From Hydrogenophaga sp. (GTDB taxonomy: Bacteria > Pseudomonadota > Gammaproteobacteria > Burkholderiales > Burkholderiaceae_C): a DNA stretch of 64,000 nucleotides. The stretch spans positions 1-64,000 of the forward strand of contig NZ_JADMKB010000105.1 in the NCBI RefSeq assembly GCF_018780075.1. The letters run 5' to 3'. How positions within the stretch are numbered: position 1 is the first letter of the stretch; every line of letters starts with the position of its first letter. The position numbers were made by a program, and so were the translations under genes. Below the pieces are notes generated by a model. The model ran no database searches and was not told the DNA's origin. It saw nothing but the letters and a program-made list of their open reading frames with translations. Below, in pieces: positions 1-8,632 of this stretch.

Positions 1-187
1 GGCCCTCTTCGGTGAGCGAGATGCGGCGCGTGGTGCGGTTGAACAGGCGCACGCCCAGGTCGGCCTCATAGGCCGCGAGCAGGCGCACCACCGCGGGCAA
101 GGACGTGCCCATCGCCCAAGCCGCCGCGGTGAGGCTGCCGGCGTCGGCGATCTGCACAAAGGTGTCCATGGCGCGGAACTTGTCCAT
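1..187 (-). CDS. LysR-family transcriptional regulator, N-terminal fragment (cut by window edge)
   Basis: The reverse strand from 187 reads MDKFRAMDTFVQIADAGSLT and continues through a winged helix-turn-helix to FNRTTRRISLTEEG before the window ends. This is the standard LysR N-terminal DNA-binding domain. It lies divergently to the glutathione S-transferase gene, with about 100 bases between the two starts, so it is the likely regulator of that gene and of its overlapping partner. The effector domain lies outside the window, so the inducer cannot be guessed. It was too short for the ORF track. Confidence 0.85.
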   Translation of the reverse strand, partial: MDKFRAMDTFVQIADAGSLTAAAWAMGTSLPAVVRLLAAYEADLGVRLFNRTTRRISLTEEG

Positions 188-288
188 GCGGCATTAAACC
201 GATTTTCGGAGCAGTGATGTGTGGAAAAGGGTATTTGTGAAACTGGCCGCAGCAAACAAGATGGCGGCCTCATCACCCAGGAACCGCC

Positions 289-921
289 ATGAAGCCCACC
301 CTCCCCACCCTCAGGCTCTACCGCAACCCCGTCTCGGGCCACTGCCACCGCGTTGAATTGTTCCTCTCGCTGCTCGGCCTGCCGTTCGAAAGCATCGATG
401 TGGACCTCGCGCAGAAGCAGCACAAAGCCCCCGACTTCCTCGCCATGAACCCGCTGGGCCAGATCCCGGTGCTGCGCGATGGCGAGCTGACGCTGGCGGA
501 TTCGAATGCGATCCTGGTCTACCTGGAAGCCCGCTACGCGCCAGGCCAGTGGTTGCCGCGCGACCCGGTGGGCGCGGCGCGCGTGCAGCGCTGGCTGTCG
601 CTGGCCGCCGGCCCGCTCGCCTTCGGGCCGGCCGCCGCCCGCGTGGTGCAGCTCTTCAAGCTGCCGACCGACCCGAAGGACGCGATCGCGCGGGCCGAGG
701 CACTGCTCGGGTTGATGGAGACGGAGCTCCACCGCACGCCGTTCCTGGTGGGCGAGCGCGCCACGCTGGCCGACCTGGCGCACTACGCCTACGTGGCGCG
801 CGCCCCCGAGGGCCTGGTGTCGCTGCAGCCGTATCCGGCCATCCGTGCCTGGCTCGCGCGCATCGAGGCGCTGCCGGGGTTTGTGCCCATGCTCAAGTCG
901 CCCGTGGGACTGGAAGCATGA
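289..921 (+). CDS. Glutathione S-transferase family protein
   Basis: 210 residues, the usual GST length. The N-terminal thioredoxin-like domain runs to about residue 80 and ends with the conserved IPVL...DSNAILVYLE region (glutathione gamma-glutamyl binding). The all-helical C-terminal domain contains the expected TLADLAHYAYV N-capping motif. The catalytic residue is probably the serine in NPVSGHCHR near the N terminus, as in beta/theta-like bacterial enzymes (inference). A cytosolic role in conjugation or detoxification is expected. CAGGAA precedes the ATG. The stop codon overlaps the next start (ATGA), so the two genes are translationally coupled, and the divergent LysR gene suggests inducible expression. 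The substrate is unknown. Confidence 0.9.
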   Translation: MKPTLPTLRLYRNPVSGHCHRVELFLSLLGLPFESIDVDLAQKQHKAPDFLAMNPLGQIPVLRDGELTLADSNAILVYLEARYAPGQWLPRDPVGAARVQRWLSLAAGPLAFGPAAARVVQLFKLPTDPKDAIARAEALLGLMETELHRTPFLVGERATLADLAHYAYVARAPEGLVSLQPYPAIRAWLARIEALPGFVPMLKSPVGLEA

Positions 922-1859
922 ACGCCTTCCACGCCGGTGAACAGACCCTGCAGGCGCGCGTGGGCGTGCAGGCGCAACTGGCGCAGATCGGCCCGCGCGT
1001 GATGCGCGACCACATGCCCGACCAGCACCGCGAATTCTTCGGCCTGCTGCCGTTGGTGGTGGTGGGCAGCGTGGACGCCCAGGGCCAGCCCTGGGCCAGC
1101 GTGCTGGCGGGCGCACCGGGCTTCATGCACTCGCCCGACCCCAGGCACCTGCACATCCGCGCACAGGCGCTGCCACACGACCCGCTGCAGGACACGCTGC
1201 AAGAAGGCTCGGCGCTCGGCTTACTGGGCATCCAGCCGCACACACGGCGGCGCAACCGCATGAACGGCACGGCGCACCTGCGGGACGACGGCTTCATGGT
1301 CGAAGTGGGGCAGAGCTTTGGCAACTGCCCGAAGTACATCCAGGCGCGCGAGCCGGTGTGGACACCCGCCGCGCCGGCGGGCCGGGTGGCGCACCAGGGC
1401 GCGGAGCTGGACGAGGCCTCGCGCGAGCTGATCCGCGCGGCCGACACCTTTTTCATTGCCACCGCACACCCCGGTGCGGCCGTGGTGCGCGAGCCCAGCC
1501 ACGGGGTGGACGTGTCGCACCGAGGTGGCGCGCCGGGTTTCGTGAAGGTCGAGGGTGAGCGCCTCACCGTGCCCGACTTCGTGGGCAACCAGTTCTTCAA
1601 CACACTGGGCAACGTCGCGGTGCATCCGCTGGCGGGCCTGCTGTTCATGGACTTCGAACGCGGCGACCGGCTCTACCTCGCAGCGCGCGCCAGCGTGGTG
1701 TGGGATGGCGCCGAGCTCGCGGCCTTCGAGGGCGCGCAGCGCTTGCTGCGGCTGGAGGTCACGCACGCCCTGCGCGTGCAGGGCGGCTTGCCGTTGCGCT
1801 GGGGCCCTGCCGAGCGCTCCCCCCACCTCGCTGGCATGGGGCATTGGCCATCACGGTAG
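918..1859 (+). CDS. Pyridoxamine 5'-phosphate oxidase-like flavin-binding protein
   Basis: 313 residues, starting at the ATG that overlaps the GST stop codon by the ATGA arrangement; the ORF track lists a longer ORF in the same frame, but its first part is a shadow of the GST. Two split-barrel-like segments are visible: FFGLLPLVVVGSVDAQGQPW near residue 36, and FFNTLGNVAVHPLAGLLFMD near residue 220. Both resemble the FMN-binding fold of the PNPOx superfamily. Proteins of this type are often annotated as flavin-nucleotide-binding proteins or fused to ferredoxin reductases, but no reductase domain is present here. Coupling to a GST suggests a shared detoxification role. The specific reaction is unknown. 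Confidence 0.75.
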   Translation: MNAFHAGEQTLQARVGVQAQLAQIGPRVMRDHMPDQHREFFGLLPLVVVGSVDAQGQPWASVLAGAPGFMHSPDPRHLHIRAQALPHDPLQDTLQEGSALGLLGIQPHTRRRNRMNGTAHLRDDGFMVEVGQSFGNCPKYIQAREPVWTPAAPAGRVAHQGAELDEASRELIRAADTFFIATAHPGAAVVREPSHGVDVSHRGGAPGFVKVEGERLTVPDFVGNQFFNTLGNVAVHPLAGLLFMDFERGDRLYLAARASVVWDGAELAAFEGAQRLLRLEVTHALRVQGGLPLRWGPAERSPHLAGMGHWPSR

Positions 1860-1889
1860 GCGAGGGCGCAAGGTCTTTGGCCGGTGGGG

Positions 1890-2429
1890 CTATGCCTTGG
1901 CACGCACCTCGTCGCGCTGCAGCGCACGGCGTTTGGCCATCTCGCGACCCATGCCCAGGGTGTCGATGCCGATCAGTCGCTTCTTCGCTTCCGGGTAGGC
2001 GATGGACTCCTCCAGGAGGATGTGGTCCAGGTACAGCGCTTCGAACACCTCCAGCGCGTGGCGCAGCTCCATGGTGTCGAACCACAGGTTGCCACCGGTG
2101 GCGGCTTCGAGCGAAGGCGCGATCTGGATCCAGTTTTCCTCCAGCCAGCCGTGGTCCTGGATCAGGTGTTCGGTGGCCTGCACGACCTCGGGGTTCTGGC
2201 TGTCCAGCAGGGCCGGGAAGATGTGTTTTTCTTCGTCGAGGTGGTGCTGACGGGCCTCGCCGTTGAAGTAGTCGAGCACGCGCCGCGCCTGCCCGCGGTT
2301 GGCCTGGTTCAGGCCATCGTTTTCGATCGCATCCACCAGCGCATGCAACAGCTTGATCTGGGACTGGATCTCCTGATGGGTGCTGTCGAGGAACTCGAAA
2401 ACGGCGAGGGAGACGGGGGCGGCATTCAT
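1890..2429 (-). CDS. Hemerythrin-domain (HHE) protein
   Basis: 179 residues. I chose the internal ATG at 2429 because AGGAG lies six bases upstream and the protein then begins directly at the four-helix domain; the longer ORF has no such site. The His and Glu residues expected of a di-iron hemerythrin fold are visible in STHQEIQSQI, ARQHHLDEEKHIFPAL and DHILLEESIAYPEAK. The family binds O2 or NO or protects and repairs iron centres. An FNR-like box lies about 60 bases upstream (annotated separately), consistent with control by oxygen or NO. It is monocistronic and faces the PNPOx-like gene convergently. Confidence 0.85.
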   Translation of the reverse strand: MNAAPVSLAVFEFLDSTHQEIQSQIKLLHALVDAIENDGLNQANRGQARRVLDYFNGEARQHHLDEEKHIFPALLDSQNPEVVQATEHLIQDHGWLEENWIQIAPSLEAATGGNLWFDTMELRHALEVFEALYLDHILLEESIAYPEAKKRLIGIDTLGMGREMAKRRALQRDEVRAKA

Positions 2430-2483
2430 GATGAACTCCTGTGAAACAGTGGGTTCATTCTGAGGATGCGGCGCCGCGGCATT

Positions 2484-2497
2484 TTGATCTTGCGCAA
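2484..2497 (-). promoter_or_regulatory. FNR/Anr/Dnr-like box upstream of the hemerythrin gene
   Basis: The minus strand reads TTGCGCAAGATCAA, matching the FNR consensus TTGAT-N4-ATCAA at 8 of 10 positions. Its centre is about 61 bases ahead of the hemerythrin ATG. A possible -10 (CAGAAT) lies about 30 bases downstream, which would place the box near -41.5, the class II activator position. The match and spacing are seen; binding is inferred. Confidence 0.5.
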
Positions 2498-2499
2498 AC

Positions 2500-2522
2500 A
2501 AAAAGCCCGCCGAAGCGGGCTT
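2500..2522 (-). terminator. Rho-independent terminator of the 3-hydroxybutyryl-CoA dehydrogenase gene
   Basis: On the minus strand an 8-bp stem AAGCCCGC/GCGGGCTT with a four-base loop is followed by a T run (TTTTTG). It lies 23 bases past the stop codon of the minus-strand gene at 2545. Confidence 0.85.
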
Positions 2523-2544
2523 CCGATGAACCGCGGTGTTGGGG

Positions 2545-3396
2545 TCAGTACGTGTACACACCCTTGCCTGTTTTTCGCCCCAGCCAGCCAGCCGCCACCA
2601 TTTCCTTCAGCAGCGGCGCCGGGCGGTACTTGCTGTCGTTGTACTCGGCCATGTAGACGTTCATCACGGCCAGGCACACGTCCAGGCCGATCATGTCGGC
2701 CAGGGCCAGCGGGCCGATGGGCTGGTTGGTGCCCAGCTTCATGCCGGCGTCGATGTCTTCCGGCGTGGCGATGCCTTCGGCCAGCACGAAGAAGGCCTCG
2801 TTGATCATGGGCACCAGGATGCGGTTGACCACAAAACCGGGCGCGTTCTTCACCGTGATCGGCGTCTTGCCCAGCGCTTCGGCCAGGGCCTTGACCGCGT
2901 CGTGCGTGGCGTCGCTGGTCTGCAGGCCGCGGATGATCTCCACCAGCGCCATCATGGGCACGGGGTTGAAGAAGTGCATGCCGATGAAGCGGTCGGGACG
3001 CTGCGTGGCGGCGGCCAGCTTGGTGATGCTGATCGAGCTGGTGTTGGTGGCCACGATCACCTCGGGCGCCAGCAGCGTGTCCAGCTGCTGCAGGATCTTG
3101 ACCTTCAGGCCCTCGTTTTCGGTCGCGGCTTCGATGACGAGCTGCGCGCCTTTGAGGTCGTCGTAGTTCGTCGAGCCCTTGATGAGGGCCAGCGCCTGGT
3201 CCTTGTCGGCGGCCGTCATCTTCTCTTTCTTGATCAGGCGGTCCAGGCTGCCGGCGACGGTGGCCAGGCCTTTGTCGACCGCTGCCTGCGCGATGTCGAC
3301 CATGACCACGCGCAGGCCGCTGGTGGCGCAGGCCTGGGCGATGCCATTGCCCATGGTGCCCGAGCCGATGATGCCGACGGTTTGAATGCTGCTCAT
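2545..3396 (-). CDS. 3-hydroxybutyryl-CoA dehydrogenase
   Basis: 283 residues, the normal family length, starting at MSSIQTVGIIGSGTMGNGIA, which carries the Rossmann GxGxxG NAD-binding motif. AGGAG precedes this ATG, so the longer ORF start is rejected. Further family landmarks are ATNTSSISITKLAA, RFIGMHFFNPVP (catalytic His) and PGFVVNRIL...NEAFFVLAEG in the C-terminal helical domain. The enzyme oxidises 3-hydroxybutyryl-CoA to acetoacetyl-CoA with NAD(P), in short-chain fatty acid or hydroxybutyrate metabolism. It is a single gene with a strong terminator. Hbd and PaaH are close relatives, so no symbol is given. Confidence 0.93.
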   Translation of the reverse strand: MSSIQTVGIIGSGTMGNGIAQACATSGLRVVMVDIAQAAVDKGLATVAGSLDRLIKKEKMTAADKDQALALIKGSTNYDDLKGAQLVIEAATENEGLKVKILQQLDTLLAPEVIVATNTSSISITKLAAATQRPDRFIGMHFFNPVPMMALVEIIRGLQTSDATHDAVKALAEALGKTPITVKNAPGFVVNRILVPMINEAFFVLAEGIATPEDIDAGMKLGTNQPIGPLALADMIGLDVCLAVMNVYMAEYNDSKYRPAPLLKEMVAAGWLGRKTGKGVYTY

Positions 3397-3626
3397 GAAG
3401 GGTTCACTCCTGTGTGGTTCGTTGCGAAAAATACATTGTCCGGGGTGGTGTGCGGTCGGGGCCAAAGGGCCGTCCCGCAGGCGTCTTTCCTAGGCTGGCG
3501 CACCTACCGGCGCCCCTGGGGGCCGTGCTAACTTGCCCGCAGATTGTCGCGCCACACCGTGCCGTGGCATGACAGTGGTGCGCTTTGCACGGGGAAGCGA
3601 TTCCCGTGCCACACAACGGAGACCCC

Positions 3627-5261
3627 ATGTTTGATTTCATCATCGTCGGCGGCGGCTCGGCGGGCAGCGTGCTCGCGGGGCGCCTGAGCGAAGACCCGGC
3701 CGTGCGCGTGGCCCTGCTCGAAGCCGGTCCGGCGGACAACAGCGTGCTGATCCACTGCCCGGGCGGTCTGGCCGTGATGGCCAAGTACGAGCTCAACGGC
3801 TGGGGCTACAGCACCGTGCCGCAACCCGGCCTGAACGGGCGCCGGGGTTACCAGCCGCGCGGCAAGGTGCTGGGCGGCTCCAGCTCGATCAACGCCATGA
3901 TCTACGCGCGCGGCCATGCGCAGGACTACGACAGCTGGGCCGCCGAAGGCAACCCGGGTTGGTCGTTCGCCGATGTGCTGCCGTACTTCAAGCGCGCCGA
4001 ACACAACGAGCGCGGCGCGGACGCGCTGCACGGCCAGGGCGGCCCGCTCAACGTGATGGACCTGCGTTCGCCCAATCCGTTTCTGCCGTCTTTTGTGCAG
4101 GCCGGGCAGCAGGCGGGCCACCGTCACAACCCCGACTTCAACGGCCCCGAGCAGGAGGGCGTGGGCGTCTACCAGGTCACGCACAAGAACGGTGAACGCT
4201 TCAGCGCCGCCAAGGCCTACCTCACGCCGCACCTGGGGCGGCCCAACCTGCAGGTGATCACCAACGCGCTGACCACGCGGGTGCTCACCGACACGGTGGA
4301 CGGCCAGCCCCACGCGGTGGGCGTGGAATACCGGGCCGACGGCGGGCGCGGCGCGTCGCAGCGCCTGATACTCCAGCCCGGTGGCGAGGTGCTGCTGAGC
4401 GCGGGGGCCTTCGGTTCACCGCAGTTGCTCATGCTATCGGGCATCGGTCCCGCCGCGCACCTGCGCGAACACGGCATCCCGGTGGTGCGCGACCTGCCCG
4501 GCGTGGGGGAGAACCTGCACGACCACCCCGATGTGGTGATGGTGGTGAACGCGCCGAAGGTGCGCGAGCTGTTCGGCATCTCGCCGCGTGGCGTGTTGAA
4601 CATGCTCAAGGGCATCTTCGAATGGCGACGCCGCCGCAGCGGCATGCTGACCACCAACTTCGCCGAGGCGGGAGGGTTCATCAAGAGCGCGCCGGAGGAG
4701 GCCATTCCCGACCTGCAACTGCACTTCGTGGTCGGCAAGCTGGTGGACCACGGTCGCAAGACGGTGCTGGGCCACGGCTATTCGTGCCACGTGTGCCTGC
4801 TGCGCCCCCGGAGTCGGGGCACGCTGCGCCTGGCGAGCGCCGACCCGCAGGTGATGCCGCTGATCGACCCGGCGTTCCTGAAGGACCCGGATGACGTCGA
4901 GCGGCTGGTGCGCGGCTTCAAGGTGATGCGCCACCTGCTGCAGCAACCGGCGCTGGCGCGCCATGGCGGGGTGGAGTCGAAAGCCTCGGCCGGCGCGCAG
5001 AGCGACGCACAGATCGAACAGTTCGTCCGGAACCACGCCGACACGATCTACCACCCGGTGGGCACCTGCCGCATGGGCGCCGATGCGCTGGCGGTGGTGG
5101 ACGCCCGCCTGCGCGTGCACGGTGTGGCGGGGCTTCGCGTGGTCGATGCCTCGGTGATGCCCAGCGTGGTGGGCGGCAACACCAATGCGCCGGTGATCAT
5201 GATGGCGGAGAAAGCGGTCGATATGGTGCGCGGCGATCGTGCTGCAGCGGGACTGCGGTAA
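3627..5261 (+). CDS. GMC-family FAD-dependent oxidoreductase (choline/alcohol dehydrogenase-like)
   Basis: 544 residues from [20 protein letters not shown], the FAD dinucleotide-binding motif. The ATG follows ACGGAGACCCC, so the upstream in-frame Met is not used. GMC signature 1 ([17 protein letters not shown]) lies near residue 80 and signature 2 ([16 protein letters not shown]) near 265. The C-terminal region has the catalytic HPVGTCRMG histidine region and the [16 protein letters not shown]-contact segment. Members oxidise primary alcohols or choline to aldehydes at the membrane or in the cytosol. Residue pattern alone does not fix the substrate; a medium-chain alcohol dehydrogenase of the AlkJ type is plausible. 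It stands alone, followed by a dispersed repeat. Confidence 0.9.
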   Translation: MFDFIIVGGGSAGSVLAGRLSEDPAVRVALLEAGPADNSVLIHCPGGLAVMAKYELNGWGYSTVPQPGLNGRRGYQPRGKVLGGSSSINAMIYARGHAQDYDSWAAEGNPGWSFADVLPYFKRAEHNERGADALHGQGGPLNVMDLRSPNPFLPSFVQAGQQAGHRHNPDFNGPEQEGVGVYQVTHKNGERFSAAKAYLTPHLGRPNLQVITNALTTRVLTDTVDGQPHAVGVEYRADGGRGASQRLILQPGGEVLLSAGAFGSPQLLMLSGIGPAAHLREHGIPVVRDLPGVGENLHDHPDVVMVVNAPKVRELFGISPRGVLNMLKGIFEWRRRRSGMLTTNFAEAGGFIKSAPEEAIPDLQLHFVVGKLVDHGRKTVLGHGYSCHVCLLRPRSRGTLRLASADPQVMPLIDPAFLKDPDDVERLVRGFKVMRHLLQQPALARHGGVESKASAGAQSDAQIEQFVRNHADTIYHPVGTCRMGADALAVVDARLRVHGVAGLRVVDASVMPSVVGGNTNAPVIMMAEKAVDMVRGDRAAAGLR

Positions 5262-5310
5262 CCTCGCTCCTACCTTCAACACCCACGCTCCGGCGCGCTG
5301 TGTCTGCCGA

Positions 5311-5391
5311 ACCAGGATGCCGCGGAACTGGCTTTGCCAGGCCGCAGACATCGCCCCCTGGGGGGTGACGCGAAGCGGCGCGGGGGGAGCT
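5311..5391 (-). repeat. Dispersed intergenic repeat, reverse orientation
   Basis: The minus strand reads GCGTCACCCCCCAGGGGGCG, then GGCAAAGCCAGTTCCGCGG, matching the family core described in the findings (C-run/G-run hairpin followed by CCGGCGAAGCCGG-type hairpin). The end of the element supplies the GGGGGAG stretch ahead of the next start codon. Confidence 0.75.
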
Positions 5392-5398
5392 CATCCAC

Positions 5399-5698
5399 AT
5401 GATTCTTGAACACGCCGACATCCGCATCGATCCCGCCCAGGCCACCGAATTCGAAGCCGCCATCACCCGCGGTGCCAGCACCGTGATCGCCCATGCCAAG
5501 GGCTTCCAGGGCTACAAGGTCAACCGCAGCATCGAGAGCCCGGGCCGCTACATCCTGATGATTTACTGGGACACGCTGGAGGACCACACGATGGGTTTCC
5601 GCCAGTCGCCGGCGTTTGCCGAGTGGCGCGCCATCGTGGGACCGTTCTTCGCCCAGCCGCCCGTGGTGGAACACCTGGAGCTGGTCAGCAAAAGCTGA
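5399..5698 (+). CDS. Antibiotic biosynthesis monooxygenase (ABM)-domain protein
   Basis: 99 residues, the length of a single ABM-domain ferredoxin-like protein. It begins MILEHADIRIDP and has the characteristic core GFQGYKVNRSIESPGRYILM and the ending FAEWRAIVGPFFAQPPVVEH. Family members act as cofactor-free monooxygenases or simply as small dimeric binding proteins. The only nearby redox gene on the strand is the GMC oxidoreductase, from which it is separated by a repeat element, so operon membership is doubtful. The function is not predictable from the sequence. Confidence 0.8.
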   Translation: MILEHADIRIDPAQATEFEAAITRGASTVIAHAKGFQGYKVNRSIESPGRYILMIYWDTLEDHTMGFRQSPAFAEWRAIVGPFFAQPPVVEHLELVSKS

Positions 5699-5706
5699 GT
5701 CACATC

Positions 5707-5800
5707 CCACCCCCATCGCTGGCTCACTTCGTGTCGCCAGCTCAGCCCCTCAAGGGGCAATGCCTGCGGCCCGGCGAAGCCGGTTCCACGGCATTCTTGG
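5707..5800 (+). repeat. Dispersed intergenic repeat, forward orientation, diverged left end
   Basis: Starts within ten bases of the stop codon of the ABM gene. The core AGCCCCTCAAGGGGC is followed by CGGCCCGGCGAAGCCGG and TTCCACGGCATTC, the shared right half of the family. Confidence 0.8.
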
Positions 5801-5821
5801 TTGGGATCACGCGCGCCGGAT

Positions 5822-6460
5822 TCAGGCCGGCGTCCGGCGCAATCCGGCGAGTACGACGCCGAAGCCAATGAACACGCTGCCCGCCACGCGGTTGATCCAC
5901 AGCGTGGCGCGCGGCCGCCGCAGCCAGTGCCGCGCCCGGCTGGCGAGCCACACATAGGTCAGCAGGCACGACACCGAGGCGCAGATGCTGAGCGAGACCA
6001 GCGTGGCGAACTGCGGCAGCAGCGCCTGGTCGGTCAACACGAACTGCGGGAACAGCGCACCGAAAAACAGGATGGCTTTCGGGTTGGTGAGCGAGACCCA
6101 CAGGCCCAGGCGCAGCATCTGCGCATCGCTGGCGGGCGGCGCATCGCCGCCGTCGGTGCTGTCCAGTTCCATCCCGCCGCGCGCCAGCAGCATGCGCGTG
6201 CCCAGGTACACCAGGTAGGCCGCGCCCACCCACTTCACCAGCGTGAACAGCCAGGCCGAGGTGTGCAGGATCACGCCCAGGCCGAGGATGGACGCGCCCG
6301 CCAGCAGCACCAGGCCCAGCTGGTTGCCCAGGGTGGAAAACAGGCCGGCGCGAAAGCCGCGGGTGGCGCCGTTGCGCAGCGCCAGCAGCACCGCCGGGCC
6401 GGGCGTGGCGGCCGTGAGCCAGGTGATCAGGCTGTAGGCCAGCAGCATTTGCAGGCTCAC
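5822..6460 (-). CDS. LysE/RhtB-family amino-acid exporter
   Basis: 212 residues from a GTG start with GGAGG eight bases upstream; the upstream ATG in the ORF track has no such site. Six hydrophobic segments fit the LysE/RhtB topology. The hallmark N-terminal GPAVLLALRNGATRGFRAGL follows the first helix, and SLTNPKAILFFGALFPQFV lies in the middle. These inner-membrane proteins export basic or small neutral amino acids, or homoserine lactones. It lies downstream of arginase on the same strand with a 70-base gap containing a hairpin. Joint control of arginine or ornithine breakdown and export is a reasonable inference. Confidence 0.9.
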   Translation of the reverse strand: MSLQMLLAYSLITWLTAATPGPAVLLALRNGATRGFRAGLFSTLGNQLGLVLLAGASILGLGVILHTSAWLFTLVKWVGAAYLVYLGTRMLLARGGMELDSTDGGDAPPASDAQMLRLGLWVSLTNPKAILFFGALFPQFVLTDQALLPQFATLVSLSICASVSCLLTYVWLASRARHWLRRPRATLWINRVAGSVFIGFGVVLAGLRRTPA

Positions 6461-6492
6461 TGGACCACCCTCCGCGCTGCGCACTGCGGGGC

Positions 6493-6524
6493 TGAGCGCC
6501 TTCGGAGCGGCCGGACGGCGCTCA
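6493..6524 (-). other. Hairpin between arginase and the LysE-type gene
   Basis: Perfect 8-bp inverted repeat TGAGCGCC/GGCGCTCA with a 16-base loop, seven bases past the arginase stop. There is no T run, so it is at most a weak terminator or an mRNA-stability element. Confidence 0.4.
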
Positions 6525-6530
6525 CGGGGC

Positions 6531-7460
6531 TCAGGCCCTCGGCGCCGTCTGGCGCATCAGCGTGGATTTGCCGAACAGGCTCTCGATCAGGTCCACCGCC
6601 ACCTCGGCGGTGCGGTTGCGCACGTCGAGTGCGGGGTTCAGTTCCATCACGTCGAGCGAGGCCAGGCGCCCGGTGTCGGCGATCATTTCCATGCAGAGCT
6701 GCGCCTCGCGGTAGGTGGGGCCGCCGGGCACCGTGGTGCCCACGCCGGGCGCGATCTCGGGGTCGAGAAAGTCCACGTCGAAACTCACGTGCAGGTGCGT
6801 GTTGTCATCCATGCCCATGAGCGCCTGGTCCATGGTGTGGCGCATGCCCATCTCGTCGATGTAGCGCATGTCGAACACCTCCAGCCCCGCTTCGTGCACC
6901 AGCCGTTTTTCCCCCGCGTCCACGCTGCGGATACCGATCTGGCGCACCACGCTCGCGCTGATGGCCGGGGTGGTGCCTCCGATGCCGGTGAGGGCCGACG
7001 GACCCATGCCGCAGAGCAGGGCCACCGGCATGCCGTGGATGTTGCCGCTGGGCGTGAGGGCGGCGGTGTTGAAGTCGGCGTGGGCGTCGAGCCAGAGCAC
7101 GCGCAGTGTCTTGCCGGTGTCGCGGCAATGGCGCGCGACCGCGCTGATCGACCCCAGCCCGAGGCAGTGGTCGCCGCCCAGCACGATGGGCATGCGCCCC
7201 TGTGCCAGCTCGGCATGCACCGCGTCGTGCAGGGCGGTGTTCCAGGCCACGACCTCGGCCAGGTGGCGGTAGCCCTCGGTGGGTGGTAACCAGGGGTTGG
7301 CCGGGCCGCCCAGGTTGCCGCGGTCGGCGACCTGCAGGCCATGGCTTTCCAGCACGGCCTGGATGCCCGCCACGCGCAGGGCTTCGGGCCCCATGGAGGC
7401 GCCGCGCGCGCCCGCGCCGATGTCGGTGGGAACGCCAATGAGACTGATGGGGTGTTGCAT
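6531..7460 (-). CDS. rocF: Arginase
   Basis: 309 residues, the length of a bacterial arginase. It starts MQHPISLIGVPTDIGAGARG after AAGGA. The manganese-binding motifs of the ureohydrolase superfamily are all visible: VLGGDHCLGLG near residue 97, LWLDAHADFNTA near 125, and SFDVDFLDPE near 230. The GASMGPEALR start of the domain is typical of arginases rather than agmatinases. The enzyme hydrolyses L-arginine to ornithine and urea in the cytosol. No urease or ornithine aminotransferase gene is next to it; the same-strand neighbour is a LysE-type exporter. Confidence 0.93.
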   Translation of the reverse strand: MQHPISLIGVPTDIGAGARGASMGPEALRVAGIQAVLESHGLQVADRGNLGGPANPWLPPTEGYRHLAEVVAWNTALHDAVHAELAQGRMPIVLGGDHCLGLGSISAVARHCRDTGKTLRVLWLDAHADFNTAALTPSGNIHGMPVALLCGMGPSALTGIGGTTPAISASVVRQIGIRSVDAGEKRLVHEAGLEVFDMRYIDEMGMRHTMDQALMGMDDNTHLHVSFDVDFLDPEIAPGVGTTVPGGPTYREAQLCMEMIADTGRLASLDVMELNPALDVRNRTAEVAVDLIESLFGKSTLMRQTAPRA

Positions 7461-7555
7461 GTCCTTATTGTGAAGCGAGTCAGCCCGCTGGCCGACAATC
7501 GCTTGCCCGATTGACCACCGCCGCGCGCTGCGGTTTCTTTTTTCCTCCCCCTGCC

Positions 7556-8626
7556 GTGCACCCCTTCTGGACCTCTTGCGGCCACGACCGCCTGGAAACC
7601 AACGCCCATGGCTGGCTCGTGCCCACCGATGCCTACTGGCGGCTGTGGCTGGAGCGGCCCGAACTGGCTTTGGTGGAGGCGTCCTGTGCAGGGGAAACCG
7701 CCCTGCACACGGCCCTCATGGAATCGCCCCGGCGGGCCGTGCAGGCCGCTGAACTCGACGCCATCGAAGACGCCGACGTGCGCGCCAACGTCCGCCTGTT
7801 CCTCGGCTTGCGTGACGCGGTGCTGGCAGCGGGCTCGCTCGAAGCGGCCTACCTGGGCCTGTTCAGGGCCGGCGCGATCCAGCTCCCGCCGCTGTTCCTG
7901 GACCTGCTGGCGCAGGCCATCGTCTGCCGCCTGCTGGCCGGCGACGACGATGCCTGGCACTGGCGTGCGGCCGAGTTGCTGTTCCGCCGCCAGCGCGTGA
8001 GCGTGCAGGATGGGCGCGTGCTCTGCGGCGACAGCGAGGTGCTGGACATGATGAGCGAGACCGGCGGGCTTGGTGAGATGGGCCGCTTGTTGATGCAGGG
8101 CGGCGCGGCGCTGCCGGTGGTGCAGATGGCCGTGCTGGGGCAGGACAACGCCGCCCACTACCGGCAGAGCCAGGCGGGGGAGGGCCGTTTCAACTTTCTG
8201 CTGGACCTCACGCACGAGGTGCACAACGAGCTGCCCCACGGTCTGACCCTGACGATGAACCGCGCGGATTCGGGCCTGACGGCGCTGGCCCATGTGCTGG
8301 AGCGGTGGGTGCAACACTTCCTGGGGGCCTCGGTGCAGATCCAGCCCGAGTCGCGCGTGGACGACCCGTCGTGGCGCTGGCACCTGGGCCTGGACGCCGA
8401 GTCCAGCCCCCTGCTCAATGACCTGTACCTGGGCCACGAGGTGGCGCCCGAGCGCCTGCAGCGTCTGATCAGCCTGTTCCGCCTGCGCTTCGACGATCCG
8501 CAGCAGATGCGGGCCGACCTGCAGGGCAAGCCGGTCTACCTGGGGCTGGCCATGACGGCCGACGGCCTGCTCAAGCTCAAGCCGCAGAACCTGCTGCTCA
8601 ACCTGCCGCTGGCGGCATCCGCCTGA
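7556..8626 (+). CDS. DUF6352 family protein
   Basis: The reading frame opens at a TTG at 7511, but the region with family-like sequence begins at HPFWTSCGHDRLETNAHGWL, so I place the start at the in-frame GTG at 7556; neither start has a clear ribosome-binding site. The product is about 356 residues without signal peptide or membrane segments. The pattern FW-SCG...GWL-PT-Y at the N terminus followed by a long alpha-helical body is what I recall of DUF6352 proteins of Burkholderiales; no biochemical role is known to me. It is divergent from arginase and convergent with the large sensor kinase. Confidence 0.7.
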   Translation: MHPFWTSCGHDRLETNAHGWLVPTDAYWRLWLERPELALVEASCAGETALHTALMESPRRAVQAAELDAIEDADVRANVRLFLGLRDAVLAAGSLEAAYLGLFRAGAIQLPPLFLDLLAQAIVCRLLAGDDDAWHWRAAELLFRRQRVSVQDGRVLCGDSEVLDMMSETGGLGEMGRLLMQGGAALPVVQMAVLGQDNAAHYRQSQAGEGRFNFLLDLTHEVHNELPHGLTLTMNRADSGLTALAHVLERWVQHFLGASVQIQPESRVDDPSWRWHLGLDAESSPLLNDLYLGHEVAPERLQRLISLFRLRFDDPQQMRADLQGKPVYLGLAMTADGLLKLKPQNLLLNLPLAASA

Positions 8627-8632
8627 GCGGGC

